This document shows positions 34,315-46,020 of a DNA stretch of 64,000 nt, one piece after another. Position 1 is the stretch's first letter; the number at the start of each line of letters is the position of its first letter. A program made the translations under genes and the position numbers. The notes beneath the pieces were generated by a model. The model did no database searches. It was not told where the DNA came from and was given only the letters and a program-made list of their open reading frames with translations. The stretch is from CADCTB01 sp964479465 (lineage in GTDB: Bacteria > Actinomycetota > Acidimicrobiia > Acidimicrobiales > AC-14): contig CAYZMG010000006.1 in NCBI GenBank assembly GCA_964479465.1, positions 48,006 to 112,005 of the forward strand, given 5' to 3'.

Positions 34315-35791
34315 TGTCCTCCAGCTCCTTGCCCGCCGTCTCCGGGTAGGCGGCGACCACGAGCACGGCCAGCAGCAGCGGACCGACGGCGAGGATCGAC
34401 ATGGCCGGGGCGATCCGGCCGAAGTGGTCGGACAAGACGCCGCACAGGACCAGGCCGGTGGCGCTGCCCACCAGCGACGACACCGCCACCAGCCCGTTGG
34501 CCCGGCCCCGCAGACCAGTGGGGAACAGCTCGGGCCCGTAGACGCCCAGGGCGGGGATGGCGGCGGCGGAGATCACCGTGCCCATGGTCGCCACCACCCA
34601 CATCGACCAGCCGCGGGAGTGGAAGTACCCGATGGTGCACAGGGTGCCGGCGACGAGGGCCACGGCGGCCACGACCCGCCGGCCCCGCACATCGGCGATC
34701 CGGCCGCCGGCGATGATGCCGATCACGGCGGGCGTGCCGATGGTCACCGACATGAGCCCGATTCGCCCGCCACTGAAGCCGCGCTCGTCGCGGAGGAACT
34801 GGTTGCCGAACTGCGAGCTGGGAGCGGTGAAGAGGTTGACCAGGATGCCCGAGGCGGCCAGCAGCAGCAGCCGCCCGCCATGGCCGGCCATCGCTCCCGG
34901 GACGTGGGGGGCGATGAAGCGCCGGCTCTCCGGCAGGCGCCGGCGCACGGCGGCGATGATCGGCAGTCCCAGCAGCGGGATGAGGTACAGGAGGCGCCAA
35001 CCCCGGGTGCTCAGGTCGGCCAGGCGCAGGCTGAGCACGCACACGCCGGCCCCCAGGCCGCTGGACATGGCCAGCAGGCTCACCGCGTAGGCGCGGGAGC
35101 CGGCGGGCATCTCCTCGGCGGCGACGATCGCCACCAGCAGGAGGATGGCGGTGGCGAAGGCGCGCGCCAGCATCTGGCTCGCCGCCAGCCACGGCAGAGA
35201 GGGCGCCAGCGCCCCGGTAAGTGCCAGCAGGGCACCCGCGGTCGCTGCCCACACCAGGACGGTCTTCCGCCCCCGTTTGTCGGCCTGGACCAGGATCAGC
35301 AGCGCCACGAGCCCGCCGACCCGGACCACGCTGCCGGCGACGCCGAGCGCCGAGTTGCTGGCGCCGAACTCGTCTCCGGCAAAGGGGACGGTCTGGGTGA
35401 ACAGCGTGCCCAGGTAGCCGGAGGCGATCGTCAGCAGGGCCAGGGTGCCGAGCACCGACGCGCCCCGAGCGTCGAGGCGGGCCGGCGGCGCCCACCACGG
35501 CGCCCGCACGGTGCCCTTCCGGGCCAGCGCCCGCTTGAACAGAGGAACGAAGAGGAAGCCGAAGTAGGGCACCGCCAGGCGGAAGTCGACGGTCTGGGTC
35601 ACGAGGATGGGCTGGCCACCGACGGTGCCCTGCACCACGTCGACCGTTCGCTCGTAGGACAGAACGGGCCCCGATTCCGCCTCGAACCGGCCGGCGCCGG
35701 CATCGCGCTCGAGGACGACGTCGGTCCGCGGTCGGAGGATCTCAGCCAATCCTGCCGCGTCGGTCTCCGATCGCACGACGACACGGCTCAC
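34274..35791 (-). CDS. Major facilitator superfamily transporter with N-terminal extension
   Basis: 505 residues from GTG 35791. The first ~95 residues are soluble (VVVRSETDAAGLAEILRPRTDVV...), not part of the MFS fold. Twelve-helix transporter core follows, with the loop 2-3 motif DKRGRKTVLV and its second-half copy DVRGRRVVAAV, and PESRRF at the central loop, as in sugar/organic-acid porters. Substrate unknown. The 3' end overlaps the hydrolase gene on the other strand. Confidence 0.78.
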   Translation of the reverse strand: MSRVVVRSETDAAGLAEILRPRTDVVLERDAGAGRFEAESGPVLSYERTVDVVQGTVGGQPILVTQTVDFRLAVPYFGFLFVPLFKRALARKGTVRAPWWAPPARLDARGASVLGTLALLTIASGYLGTLFTQTVPFAGDEFGASNSALGVAGSVVRVGGLVALLILVQADKRGRKTVLVWAATAGALLALTGALAPSLPWLAASQMLARAFATAILLLVAIVAAEEMPAGSRAYAVSLLAMSSGLGAGVCVLSLRLADLSTRGWRLLYLIPLLGLPIIAAVRRRLPESRRFIAPHVPGAMAGHGGRLLLLAASGILVNLFTAPSSQFGNQFLRDERGFSGGRIGLMSVTIGTPAVIGIIAGGRIADVRGRRVVAAVALVAGTLCTIGYFHSRGWSMWVVATMGTVISAAAIPALGVYGPELFPTGLRGRANGLVAVSSLVGSATGLVLCGVLSDHFGRIAPAMSILAVGPLLLAVLVVAAYPETAGKELEDINPEDRPAPGPSP

Positions 35792-35839
35792 GGGGGACCG
35801 AAGCTACACGCGGGAAGAAGCGGAACCCAGGCGGGGTTG

Positions 35840-35845
35840 TAGCCT
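35840..35845 (+). promoter_or_regulatory. Putative leaderless -10 (NifU-like)
   Basis: TAGCCT ends 6 nt before ATG 35852; no Shine-Dalgarno site. Confidence 0.5.
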
Positions 35846-35851
35846 CATGAC

Positions 35852-36142
35852 ATGACTGAGATGACGACGTCGGGGTCGACGATGCACGAGCAGTTGCTGG
35901 AGGCCATTGAGGTCATCCGCCCCGCGCTGCAGGCCGACGGTGGTGACATGACCCTGGTGGGCGTCGACGAGGCCTCCGGCCGGGTGGAGATCGAGCTGGT
36001 GGGCGCCTGCGGCAGCTGCCCGGCGTCGACCATGACCCTGAAGGCCGGCATCGAGCGCATCCTCAAGGACCGCGTCCCCGGTGTCACCGAGATCGTCGCC
36101 ATCGGCCAGGAGGAAACCCTCATGGACATCGGCCAGTACTAG
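35852..36142 (+). CDS. NifU-like Fe-S scaffold protein (C-terminal domain type)
   Basis: 96 residues. Single NifU C-terminal domain: EAIEVIRPALQADGGDMTLVGVD, GACGSCPAST with the CxxC cluster ligands near 53 and 56, and GIERILKDRVPGVTEIV. Carries and delivers Fe-S clusters. It is separate from the cysteine desulfurase gene at 46021, which could supply sulfur. Monocistronic. Confidence 0.9.
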   Translation: MTEMTTSGSTMHEQLLEAIEVIRPALQADGGDMTLVGVDEASGRVEIELVGACGSCPASTMTLKAGIERILKDRVPGVTEIVAIGQEETLMDIGQY

Positions 36143-36178
36143 GTTTCGCCTTCGCAAGCGGCCGCCGGCGTCAACTGC

Positions 36179-38731
36179 TTACGGTGTCGGCGCGACGTGT
36201 ACCGCCCAGGCCACCCGGCCGAGCTCGGCGAAGGTGGACAGGTCGGCGTGCGCCGGCACCACGCGCACGGTGAAGCCGTAGCGGCCGGCCCGGTCGCAGG
36301 TGAAGGAGCCCGTGTAGCAGTGGGTGCCCTCCTTGTGCGGCGAGTCGTCGTTCAGCGTCATCGACTCGATCGACGGGTCGGTGAGCTCGTCGGCTGGCCC
36401 GACGGCACCGTGAACGAGCTGGACATCGACGTCGTCGGGACCGAGCTTGCCCAGCACGACTTTGGCGGAGACGGAGCGGTCGTTGCCCAAGTCGACAGCG
36501 AGGCTGTCGCTGGTGACGTCGGCGACGGACACCGCCGACCACCCGGCGATGATCCGCTGCTTCCAGGCCGCGAGCGCCTTGGCCCGCGCGTGACCGTCGC
36601 CGAGCATGACGTCGGCGCCGGCGGCGGCCGGCTCGTAGAGGGCGGCGACGTAGTCGCGCACCATACGGCTGGCCGACACCTCGGGACCGAGCGTCCGCAG
36701 CGACCGGCGGACCTTCTGTAGCCAGCGCACCGGGGGCCGGCCGGGTGCCCGCTCGTAGAACAGCGGGACCACCTGGCGCTCGAGGATGTCGAAGAGGCTC
36801 GATGCCTCGGCGTGGTCACGCCGGCCCAGGTCGTCCCACCCCTCGGTGGACGCGATGGCCCAGCCGTTCTCCCCGTCGAAGTACTCGTCCCACCATCCGT
36901 CACGAATCGAGCAGTTCAAGACACCGTTGAGCGCGGCCTTCTCTCCGCTGGTGCCGCACGCCTCGAGGGGCCGGCGGGGGGTGTTGAGCCACACGTCGCA
37001 GCCCTGAAGCAGCGTGCGGGCCAGGGCCATGTCGTAGTCCTCAAGGAAGGCAACCCGGTGACGCACGTCCTCCTGGCGGGAGAACTGGACGACCTGGCGG
37101 ATGAGATCCTTGCCCAGGTCGTCGGCCGGGTGGGCCTTGCCGGCGAACAGGAGCTGCACGGGCCGGTCGGGGTCGAGCAGCAACTTCTTCAGGCGGTCGC
37201 TCTGGGCCAGCAGCAGCGTCGCCCGCTTGTAGGGGGCGAAGCGCCGCGCGAAGCCGATCGTCAGTACCCCTGGGTCGAACGCCTCGTCCGCCCAGGCGGC
37301 CTCGGGCTCCGAGAGCCCCCGGGCCAGGGCCGACTCGTGCAGCCGCCGGCGCACGAAGGCCACCAGGCGCTCACGGGCCTGCTGGCGGGCCCGCCACAGC
37401 TCGTCGTCGCCGGCATCCTCGATGCGGGCCCAGCGGTCGTGGCCCGCCTGGCTCCACTCGGGGAGGACGTGGCGGTCGAAAAGGTCGCGCATCTCCGGCG
37501 CCACCCACGTGCGCGAGTGCACGCCATTGGTGACCGAGGTGATCGGGAGCTCCTCGACCGGAACGCCCGGCCAGACCGGGGCGAAGATCTGGCGGCTCAC
37601 CACGCCGTGCAGCTTGGACACGCCGTTGGCGGTGGCGGCCAGGCGCAGGCCCATGACCGCCATGTTGAACGGGTCATCGGCCGCCTCGCCGGGCTGGTGG
37701 CCGAGGTTCATGAGCCGGTCGAAGGGCACGCCGCACTCGTCGGCCCACCCCTTGAAGTACTTCTCCATGAGGAAGCGGGGAAACCGGTCCATGCCGGCAG
37801 GCACCGGAGTGTGGGTCGTGAAGACGGTGCCGGCGCGGACCGCCTCGATGGCCTCGTCGAAGGTGAGCCCGTCGTCGAGGATGGCACGGCGCACCCGCTC
37901 GAGGCCGAGGAAGCCGGCGTGGCCCTCGTTGGAGTGGAAGACCTGCGGCTCGTGTCCGAGCAGCTCCAACGCTCGCACGCCGCCCACGCCCAGGAGGATC
38001 TCCTGGCGCAGCCGGTGCTCGCTGTCGCCACCGTAGAGGCGGTCGGTGACCGTCCGGCAGTCGTCGTCGTTGTCGTCGACGTCGGCGTCGAGCAGGTAGA
38101 GCGGCACCCGGCCGACGCGGGCCTCCCAGATGCGGGCCACCATCGTGGTCCCGGCGAGATCGACCTGCACCCGCTGGTTCTCCACGGGGACGAGGGCCAT
38201 CACGTGGGGGTCGAGGACGACGTAGCGCTCCCGCTGCCAGCCGTCGGCCTCAAGCTCCTGGCGGAAGTAGCCCTGGTGGTAGAAGAGGCCCACGCCCACG
38301 AGGGGCACGCCCAGGCCGCTGGCCGCCTTGAGGTGGTCGCCGGCCAGCACGCCAAGGCCGCCGGAGTACTGGGGCAGGGCCTCGGAGATGCCGAACTCGG
38401 GGGAGAAGTAGGCCACCGAGCGCAGGGGGCTCTCGCGTCCCTGGAACCAGCGGTGGGCCTCGACGTCGCGGCGCAGGTCGTCGTGGACCTCGGCCATGAA
38501 CGAGAGGAAGGCCCGGTCGGCGGCCAGGGACTCGAGCCGCGGCCGGTCGACGTTGGCCAGGAGCCGGATCGGGTCGTGGCCGGCCACCTCCCAGGCGTCG
38601 GGGTCGACCCAGCGGAAGAGATCCTGGGTCCGCTCGTCCCAGGACCAGCGGAGGTTCATGGCCAGGGCATGGAGGGGCGCCAACCGCTCGGGAAGCCGTG
38701 GATGGACGGTGAAGCTGCGGAGTGCCCTCAT
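36179..38731 (-). CDS. glgP: Alpha-glucan phosphorylase
   Basis: 850 residues. Releases glucose 1-phosphate from alpha-1,4-glucans using PLP. An N-terminal DUF3417-type segment (LHALAMNLRWSWDERTQDLF) marks the actinobacterial/archaeal short phosphorylase class. Catalytic features: SGGLGVLAGDHLKAAS, VFHSNEGHAGF, VTNGVHSRTW, FARRFAPYKRA, and the PLP-binding Lys in GTSGEKAALNG near 596. A C-terminal domain of about 150 residues follows the catalytic core. It is divergent from glgE, so synthesis and breakdown genes share one control region. TACCGT lies 8 nt before the ATG. Confidence 0.92.
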   Translation of the reverse strand: MRALRSFTVHPRLPERLAPLHALAMNLRWSWDERTQDLFRWVDPDAWEVAGHDPIRLLANVDRPRLESLAADRAFLSFMAEVHDDLRRDVEAHRWFQGRESPLRSVAYFSPEFGISEALPQYSGGLGVLAGDHLKAASGLGVPLVGVGLFYHQGYFRQELEADGWQRERYVVLDPHVMALVPVENQRVQVDLAGTTMVARIWEARVGRVPLYLLDADVDDNDDDCRTVTDRLYGGDSEHRLRQEILLGVGGVRALELLGHEPQVFHSNEGHAGFLGLERVRRAILDDGLTFDEAIEAVRAGTVFTTHTPVPAGMDRFPRFLMEKYFKGWADECGVPFDRLMNLGHQPGEAADDPFNMAVMGLRLAATANGVSKLHGVVSRQIFAPVWPGVPVEELPITSVTNGVHSRTWVAPEMRDLFDRHVLPEWSQAGHDRWARIEDAGDDELWRARQQARERLVAFVRRRLHESALARGLSEPEAAWADEAFDPGVLTIGFARRFAPYKRATLLLAQSDRLKKLLLDPDRPVQLLFAGKAHPADDLGKDLIRQVVQFSRQEDVRHRVAFLEDYDMALARTLLQGCDVWLNTPRRPLEACGTSGEKAALNGVLNCSIRDGWWDEYFDGENGWAIASTEGWDDLGRRDHAEASSLFDILERQVVPLFYERAPGRPPVRWLQKVRRSLRTLGPEVSASRMVRDYVAALYEPAAAGADVMLGDGHARAKALAAWKQRIIAGWSAVSVADVTSDSLAVDLGNDRSVSAKVVLGKLGPDDVDVQLVHGAVGPADELTDPSIESMTLNDDSPHKEGTHCYTGSFTCDRAGRYGFTVRVVPAHADLSTFAELGRVAWAVHVAPTP

Positions 38732-38739
38732 CGGGTCGA

Positions 38740-38745
38740 ACGGTA
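38740..38745 (-). promoter_or_regulatory. Putative leaderless -10 (glgP)
   Basis: On the minus strand TACCGT ends 8 nt before the glgP ATG at 38731. Confidence 0.45.
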
Positions 38746-38789
38746 GGCGCGTGGTCGGCGGATCGACAATCTATTGTCGCTCGGCACGC

Positions 38790-38875
38790 GCCTCCGACCG
38801 CGCGAGCGCCAGCGAGCCGGGCGGCGATGGGGGAGCCCGGCGGAGCCGGGCGCCGGGGGCGCAGCCCCCGAGGAA
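38790..38875. repeat. GC-rich intergenic hairpin repeat (family copy 5)
   Basis: Starts with the same 31-bp segment as copy 2 (18442). The following hairpins are GCCCGGC-GGA-GCCGGGC and GGGGGC-GCA-GCCCCC. The arm sequences differ from copy 2 but pairing is kept. It lies in the glgP-glgE divergent gap. Confidence 0.7.
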
Positions 38876-38942
38876 GGTAGCGGCTGGGTTTCCAGAACGG
38901 CGAAAGTGTGACAGCGGGGCCAAAGCCGGGTACACAAATGGG

Positions 38943-40756
38943 GTGATCGGTCGCATCGTCCTCGATGACCCGCGCCCGCGCACGCCGGGAGGGCATCCGG
39001 CCAAGGCGGTGATCGGCGAGACCGTGCGGATCTCGGCCGACATCTACCGCGACGGCCACGACATCCTCGCCGCACGTGTGCAGTGGCGCCCAACAGGTGA
39101 ATCCAAGTGGCGTGAGACGCCCATGGAGCACCTGGGCAACGACCGCTGGGAGGCGGTCGTCGAGCCTGCGGCTCTGGGGTTGCACGAATACGTCATCGAA
39201 GCCTGGACGGACCGCCTGGCCACCCTGGCGCATGACATCGAGGTCAAGGAGGCGGCCGGGGCGCCGGTCGACGTCGAGCTCCAGGAGATCACGCTCGAGC
39301 AGGCCCGGCAGAAGCAGAAGCAGCAGCCGGCCGACCTCACCCGCAGCGTGCCGCTGCAGATCTGGGTCGACCGGGAGCGGGCTCTGTTCAGCGCCTGGTA
39401 CGAGCTGTTCCCGCGTTCTGAGGGAGGCTTCCGGCGCGCCGCTCGAAGCCGGCTGCCCGACGTGGCCGCCATGGGGTTCGACGTGGTGTACTTGCCGCCG
39501 ATCCATCCCATCGGGCGGTCGCATCGCAAGGGGCCGAACAACACCCTCGTCGCCGGCCCCGAGGATCCCGGTAGCCCGTGGGCCATCGGCAGCGAGCTGG
39601 GCGGCCACACCGCCGTCGAGCCGAGCCTGGGCACCATCGAGGACTTTGACGCCTTCGTCAACGCGGCTGAGCGCCTTGGCCTCGAGGTCGCGCTCGACTA
39701 CGCGCTGCAGTGCTCGCCCGACCATCCCTGGGTCACCGAACATCCCGAGTGGTTCCATCACCGGCCCGACGGGAGCATCAAGTACGCCGAGAACCCGCCC
39801 AAGAAGTACCAGGACATCTACCCGATCAACTTCTGGCCGGAGAAGGATGGCGACCGCGCCGCGCTGTGGCAGGCGTGCAAGGACATCTTCGACTACTGGA
39901 TCGGCCACGGCGTGCGCATCTTCCGCGTCGACAATCCGCACACCAAGCCGCTGGCGTTCTGGGAGTGGGTCATTCCCGAGGTGCAGAAGACCCACCCCGA
40001 CACCCTCTTCCTGGCCGAGGCGTTCACCCGCCCGAAGATGATGGCCAAGCTGGCCGAGGTCGGCTTCAGCCAGGGCTACACCTACTTCACCTGGCGGAAC
40101 ACCCGCGACGAGTTCGTGGAGTACCTGACCGAGCTGAGCCAGGGGCCGACCGCGGATTACATGCGCCCCAACTTCTGGCCGAACACGCCCGACATCCTTT
40201 CGGGCCCGCTCCGCAACGGGCCGCCGGCGGCGTTCCGGCTCCGGCTGATGCTGGCTGCGACTCTCGTCCCCAGCTACGGCGTGTACAGCGGCTACGAGCT
40301 GTACGAGAACGAGCCGGCGTCGCCGGCGAATGAGGAATATCTCCACTCCGAGAAGTACGAGATCAAGAGGCGGGACTGGCAGCGCAGCGACTCACTGGCC
40401 CCGTTCATGACCCGCCTCAACGAGATCCGCCGGCGCCACCCGGCGTTCTCCGAGTTGCGCAACATCACCTTCCACCAGGCCAACTACGACCAGATCCTGG
40501 TGTGGTCCAAACGGAGCGGCGACGACCGGATGCTGATGGTGGCCAACCTCGACCCCCACAACTTCCACGAGGACACGATCACCCTCGACCTGGTGGAGCT
40601 CGACCTGCCGGCGGACACTCCTGTCCAAGTGACCGACGAGCTCACGGGGACCACCTGGAACTGGTACGGCGACACCCAGTACGTGGCGCTGGACCCGGCC
40701 ACCCAGCCCGGCCACATCCTGCACCTGACCCCCCTTACGGCACCCCCCGAAGCACT

Positions 40757-40760
<4 letters not shown>
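38943..40760 (+). CDS. glgE: Alpha-1,4-glucan:maltose-1-phosphate maltosyltransferase
   Basis: 605 residues from GTG 38943. Extends alpha-glucan with maltose 1-phosphate (GH13_3). Visible: N-terminal beta domain (WRPTGESKWRETPM), YLPPIHPIGRSHRKGPNN, nucleophile Asp in FRVDNPHTKPL near 329, acid/base Glu in LAEAFTRPKMM near 359, and the GYELYENEP loop. Somewhat shorter than the ~660-700 residues of mycobacterial GlgE, mostly at the N-terminus. It overlaps treS by GTGA, heading the operon. Confidence 0.95.
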
Positions 40761-42411
<1,651 letters not shown>

Positions 42412-42415
<4 letters not shown>

Positions 42416-43764
42416 TCGACGTACCCGGCCTGGTGCCGGCGCTCGCCAGCTGGATGCCGCGGCAGCGGTGGTACTCCGGGCACGTCGAGCCGGAGTCCGT
42501 CACCATCGTCGACCAGGAGATCAGGGGCGACCGCTTTCCGGTGCTGGTCCGCCTGCTCGTGGAGGCCGACGACCGCACCTACCAGGTGATGGTCGGCGTG
42601 CGGGGCCGCGACGAGCGGCCCGACTTCCTAGGCGGCCAGGACCACGCCGTGATCGGCGACACCGCCACTCACCAGGGCGACGCTTTCGCCTACGACGCGG
42701 TGCACGACCCCGAGCTGGCGATGGTCATCCTCGACGCTGTTGCGCCCCACGAGAAAGCGGACCGAGCCAGGCTCATGGGGGCCGAGCAGTCGAACAGCTC
42801 GATCGTCTACGACGAGCGCATCATCCTCAAGATCTTTCGCAGGATCCAGCGGGGCCACAACCCTGAGGTCGAGATCACCGAGGCCCTGGCCGCCCAGGGG
42901 TTCCACAGCGTGGCCGAGCCGCTCGCCACGCTGCGGGTACGCGACTTCGACCTCGCCATCCTGCAGCCCTTCCTGGCCGGCGCCGCCGAGGGTTGGGCCC
43001 TCGCGCTCACCTCCCTGCGCGACCTCTTCGGGTTGAACGACACCGCGTCGATCCCGATCATCAACGTCGACGAGCCGCCGCCCGAGCCGCTCGACCCGGC
43101 CCAGGCCGGCGGCGACTTCGCCGGCGAGGCCGCCCGCCTCGGCGCCATGACCGGGACCATGCATGTCGCCCTCGCCGACGCCTTCGGCCGCCAGCCCGCC
43201 GACGCCAAGGAATGGGCGACGGCCATCGCCGCCCAGGTCGACGACCTGGAGGAGGGCGATGTCGATCGGGCCGGCGCCCAGGCCGTCATCGACGACCTCA
43301 TGGCGCTGGACGGCGGCGTCGCCATCCGCGTCCACGGCGACTACCACCTCGGCCAAGTGCTGCGCACCGACGCCGGCTGGTTCGTCCTTGACTTCGAGGG
43401 CGAGCCGGCCCGGCCCATCGACGACCGCCGGCGACCGTCGTCGCCGCTCAAGGACGTGGCCGGCATGCTGCGTTCGTTCCACTACGCGTCGGCCGTGGCC
43501 CGTACCGAGCGCGACGAGTACGCGCTGGAGGACTTGTCCGCGGCGTGGGAGATGCGCAACCGCCAGGCTTTCCTGCAGGGTTACATGAAGGCCGCCGGCG
43601 CCGGCGGCATCCTCCCCGCCGACCCCGAGAGCGTGGCCGCCGTCCTGGCCGCCTTCGAGCTGGAGAAGGCGGTGTACGAGCTGGGCTACGAGCGGTCCCA
43701 CCGCCCGGACTGGACCCACATCCCCCTCGCTGCCTTGCGCCGCCTGACCGAAAGGGAAATGTGA
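42412..43764 (+). CDS. mak: Maltokinase
   Basis: 450 residues from GTG 42412. Phosphorylates maltose to maltose 1-phosphate, the GlgE donor. N-terminal cap QRWYSGHVEPE, nucleotide region SSIVYDERIILKIFRRIQ, catalytic loop RVHGDYHLGQVLR near 304-316 and metal site VLDFEGEPARP. It completes the TreS-Mak-GlgE set. A 26-codon micro-gene overlaps its stop by 4 nt. Confidence 0.92.
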
Positions 43765-43841
43765 GCGAATCGAAGATGAGCGAACCAATGAACACAGGGC
43801 CCCGGTCGGCGGGGCTGCCGCCGCAGGCGACGCCACGATGA
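43761..43841 (+). CDS. 26-codon micro-gene between mak and glgB
   Basis: 26 codons from GTG 43761, beginning VSESKMSEP and ending RSAGLPPQATPR. GTG overlaps the mak stop and its TGA overlaps the glgB ATG, each by 4 nt; an internal ATG at 43776 could also serve. Same length, same junctions and same C-terminal pattern as the micro-gene before atpD. The DNA can form GGCGG/CCGCC or CCGCC/GGCG stems that exclude each other. No family recognised. Confidence 0.6.
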   Translation: MSESKMSEPMNTGPRSAGLPPQATPR

Positions 43842-45985
43842 CCGTCGCCACCACTGTGAACTTGCAGCCGCTGATCGATGGGACTGAGGGTGACCCCCAC
43901 CAGGTGCTCGGCCCCCACGGGGACACCGTCCGGGCCTGGCGGCCCGACGCCGTCTCCGTCACCCTTGTGCTCCCCGACGGCACGCGGACCGAGATGAAGC
44001 GAGAGCATGAGGCTGGGGTCTTCGTGGCCAAGGGAGTGAAGTTCCCGAGCGACCCTGACTACCGCCTCGACGTCACCTACGCCGGCGGCGACACGTGGCT
44101 GGTCGACGACCCCTACCGGTTCTGGCCCACGCTGGGCGACGTCGACCTGTACCTGCTGGGCGAGGGCCGCCACGAGCGGCTGTGGAACCGCCTGGGCTCC
44201 CATGTCCTCGAGCACCAGGGCGTGACCGGCACCGCGTTCGCGGTCTGGGCCCCGGGGGCCCGCGCCGTGCGGGTCGTGGGCGACTGCAACAGCTGGGACG
44301 GCCGCCAGCACCCCATGCGCCGCATCGGGTCGTCGGGTGTCTGGGAGCTGTTCATCCCCGGCGTCGGCCACGGGTCCCGCTACAAGTACGAGATCCTCAC
44401 CTCCGCCGGCCATCTGACCCTCAAGGCCGACCCCCTGGCGGTCGCCACCGAGGCACCGCCGGCGACGGCCAGCGTGGTGTACGAGTCGTCCTATGACTGG
44501 GGCGACGCCGAGTGGGTCCACCGCCGGCGTGAGGCGGACCCGTGGACACAGCCGATGTCGGTCTACGAGTGCCACCTGGCGTCATGGCGCCACGTCCCCG
44601 AGGAGGGCGACCGCTCGCTCACCTACCGGGAGATGGCCGAGCAGCTGCCGGCGTACCTGAACGAGATGGGCTTCACCCACGTGGAGTTCCTGCCCGTGGC
44701 CGAGCACCCCTTCGGTGGCTCGTGGGGCTACCAGGTGACGTCGTACTACGCACCCACATCCCGGTTCGGCACGCCGGACGACTTCCGGTTCCTGGTCGAC
44801 GCCCTGCACCAGGCCGGCATCGGCGTCATCGTCGACTGGGTGCCGGCCCACTTCCCGAAGGACTCCTTCGCCCTGGCCCGCTTCGACGGCACCGCGCTCT
44901 ACGAGCACGAGGATCCCCGCCAGGGCGAGCACCCGGACTGGGGCACGCTGGTCTTCAACTTCGGGCGCCACGAGGTCAGCAACTTCCTGCTGGCCAACGC
45001 GCTGTACTGGATCGAGGAGCTGCACGTCGACGGCCTGCGGGTCGACGCCGTGGCCTCGATGCTCTACCTCGACTACTCCCGCGAGGAAGGCGAGTGGGTC
45101 CCCAACAAGTTCGGAGGTCGGGAGAACCTCGAGGCCGTCGAGTTTCTGCGCCAGCTCAATACCGTCGTCCACGCCGAGCACCCGGGCGTGCTGACCCTCG
45201 CCGAGGAGTCGACGTCGTGGCCGGGCGTCTCGCGGCCGGTCTACGTCGGCGGCCTCGGCTTCGGCTTCAAGTGGAACATGGGCTGGATGCACGACACCCT
45301 GACCTACTTCTCCAAACAGCCGGTGCATCGTCGCCACCACCACTCCCAGCTCACCTTCGGCCTGCTCTACGCCTTCTCGGAGAACTTCGTCCTGCCCATC
45401 TCGCATGACGAGGTGGTGCACGGCAAGGGGTCGCTGCTCGACAAGATGCCGGGCGACAAGGGGTCCAAGGTGGCCAATCTGCGGGCCCTGCTGGCGTGGA
45501 TGTGGGCCCATCCCGGCAAGCAGTTGCTGTTCATGGGCTGCGAGATCGGCCAGGAGCGGGAGTGGTCGCACGACCGCAGCCTGGACTGGGACCTGCTCGG
45601 CGATCCCAGCCACCGGGGCATCCAGCAGCTGGTCCGGGAGCTGAACCGGATCTACCGCGACGAGCCGGCGCTGTGGGAGAACGACTTCTCCGATTCGGGG
45701 TTCGACTGGATCGATGCCAACGACGCCGATCAGAACGTCCTCTCGTTCGTCCGGTACTCCTCCGACGGGTCACGGTCGTTGGCGTGCATCGCCAACCTGT
45801 CCGGTATCGACCGGCCCGGCTATCGCGTCGGCGTGCCCAGGCAGGGCGCATGGAACGTCGTGCTCGACACCACCTTGGCCAACGACGGCTACCGGTCGAG
45901 CGAGCCGACGCCCTGGCACGGCTTCGACCAGTCGCTCACCATCGACGTGCCGTCGCTCGCCGTGGTCTGGCTCGTGAACCACTGA
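43838..45985 (+). CDS. glgB: 1,4-alpha-glucan branching enzyme
   Basis: 715 residues. Adds alpha-1,6 branches to the glucan made by GlgE. Two N-terminal beta domains (an extra one before CBM48: FAVWAPGARAVRVVGDCNSWDG), then GH13_9: nucleophile Asp in GLRVDAVASMLY near 403, Glu in LAEESTSWPG near 455, Asp in ISHDEVVHGKGS near 525. Last gene of the glgE operon. Confidence 0.96.
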   Translation: MTVATTVNLQPLIDGTEGDPHQVLGPHGDTVRAWRPDAVSVTLVLPDGTRTEMKREHEAGVFVAKGVKFPSDPDYRLDVTYAGGDTWLVDDPYRFWPTLGDVDLYLLGEGRHERLWNRLGSHVLEHQGVTGTAFAVWAPGARAVRVVGDCNSWDGRQHPMRRIGSSGVWELFIPGVGHGSRYKYEILTSAGHLTLKADPLAVATEAPPATASVVYESSYDWGDAEWVHRRREADPWTQPMSVYECHLASWRHVPEEGDRSLTYREMAEQLPAYLNEMGFTHVEFLPVAEHPFGGSWGYQVTSYYAPTSRFGTPDDFRFLVDALHQAGIGVIVDWVPAHFPKDSFALARFDGTALYEHEDPRQGEHPDWGTLVFNFGRHEVSNFLLANALYWIEELHVDGLRVDAVASMLYLDYSREEGEWVPNKFGGRENLEAVEFLRQLNTVVHAEHPGVLTLAEESTSWPGVSRPVYVGGLGFGFKWNMGWMHDTLTYFSKQPVHRRHHHSQLTFGLLYAFSENFVLPISHDEVVHGKGSLLDKMPGDKGSKVANLRALLAWMWAHPGKQLLFMGCEIGQEREWSHDRSLDWDLLGDPSHRGIQQLVRELNRIYRDEPALWENDFSDSGFDWIDANDADQNVLSFVRYSSDGSRSLACIANLSGIDRPGYRVGVPRQGAWNVVLDTTLANDGYRSSEPTPWHGFDQSLTIDVPSLAVVWLVNH

Positions 45986-46008
45986 CTTCATAGCGGCGCG
46001 GGCCGCCC

Positions 46009-46014
46009 TACCCT
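46009..46014 (+). promoter_or_regulatory. Putative leaderless -10 (cysteine desulfurase)
   Basis: TACCCT ends 6 nt before GTG 46021. Confidence 0.45.
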
Positions 46015-46020
46015 TTGACC

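Noticed and set aside
38932..38937. TACACA 6 nt before the glgE GTG as a leaderless -10
   Set aside because: It lacks the final T of the pattern seen elsewhere; kept only as a weak possibility.
38250..40346. 698-codon minus-strand frame spanning the glgP-glgE gap
   Set aside because: It covers parts of two recognised genes and the intergenic repeat; its length comes from GC bias.
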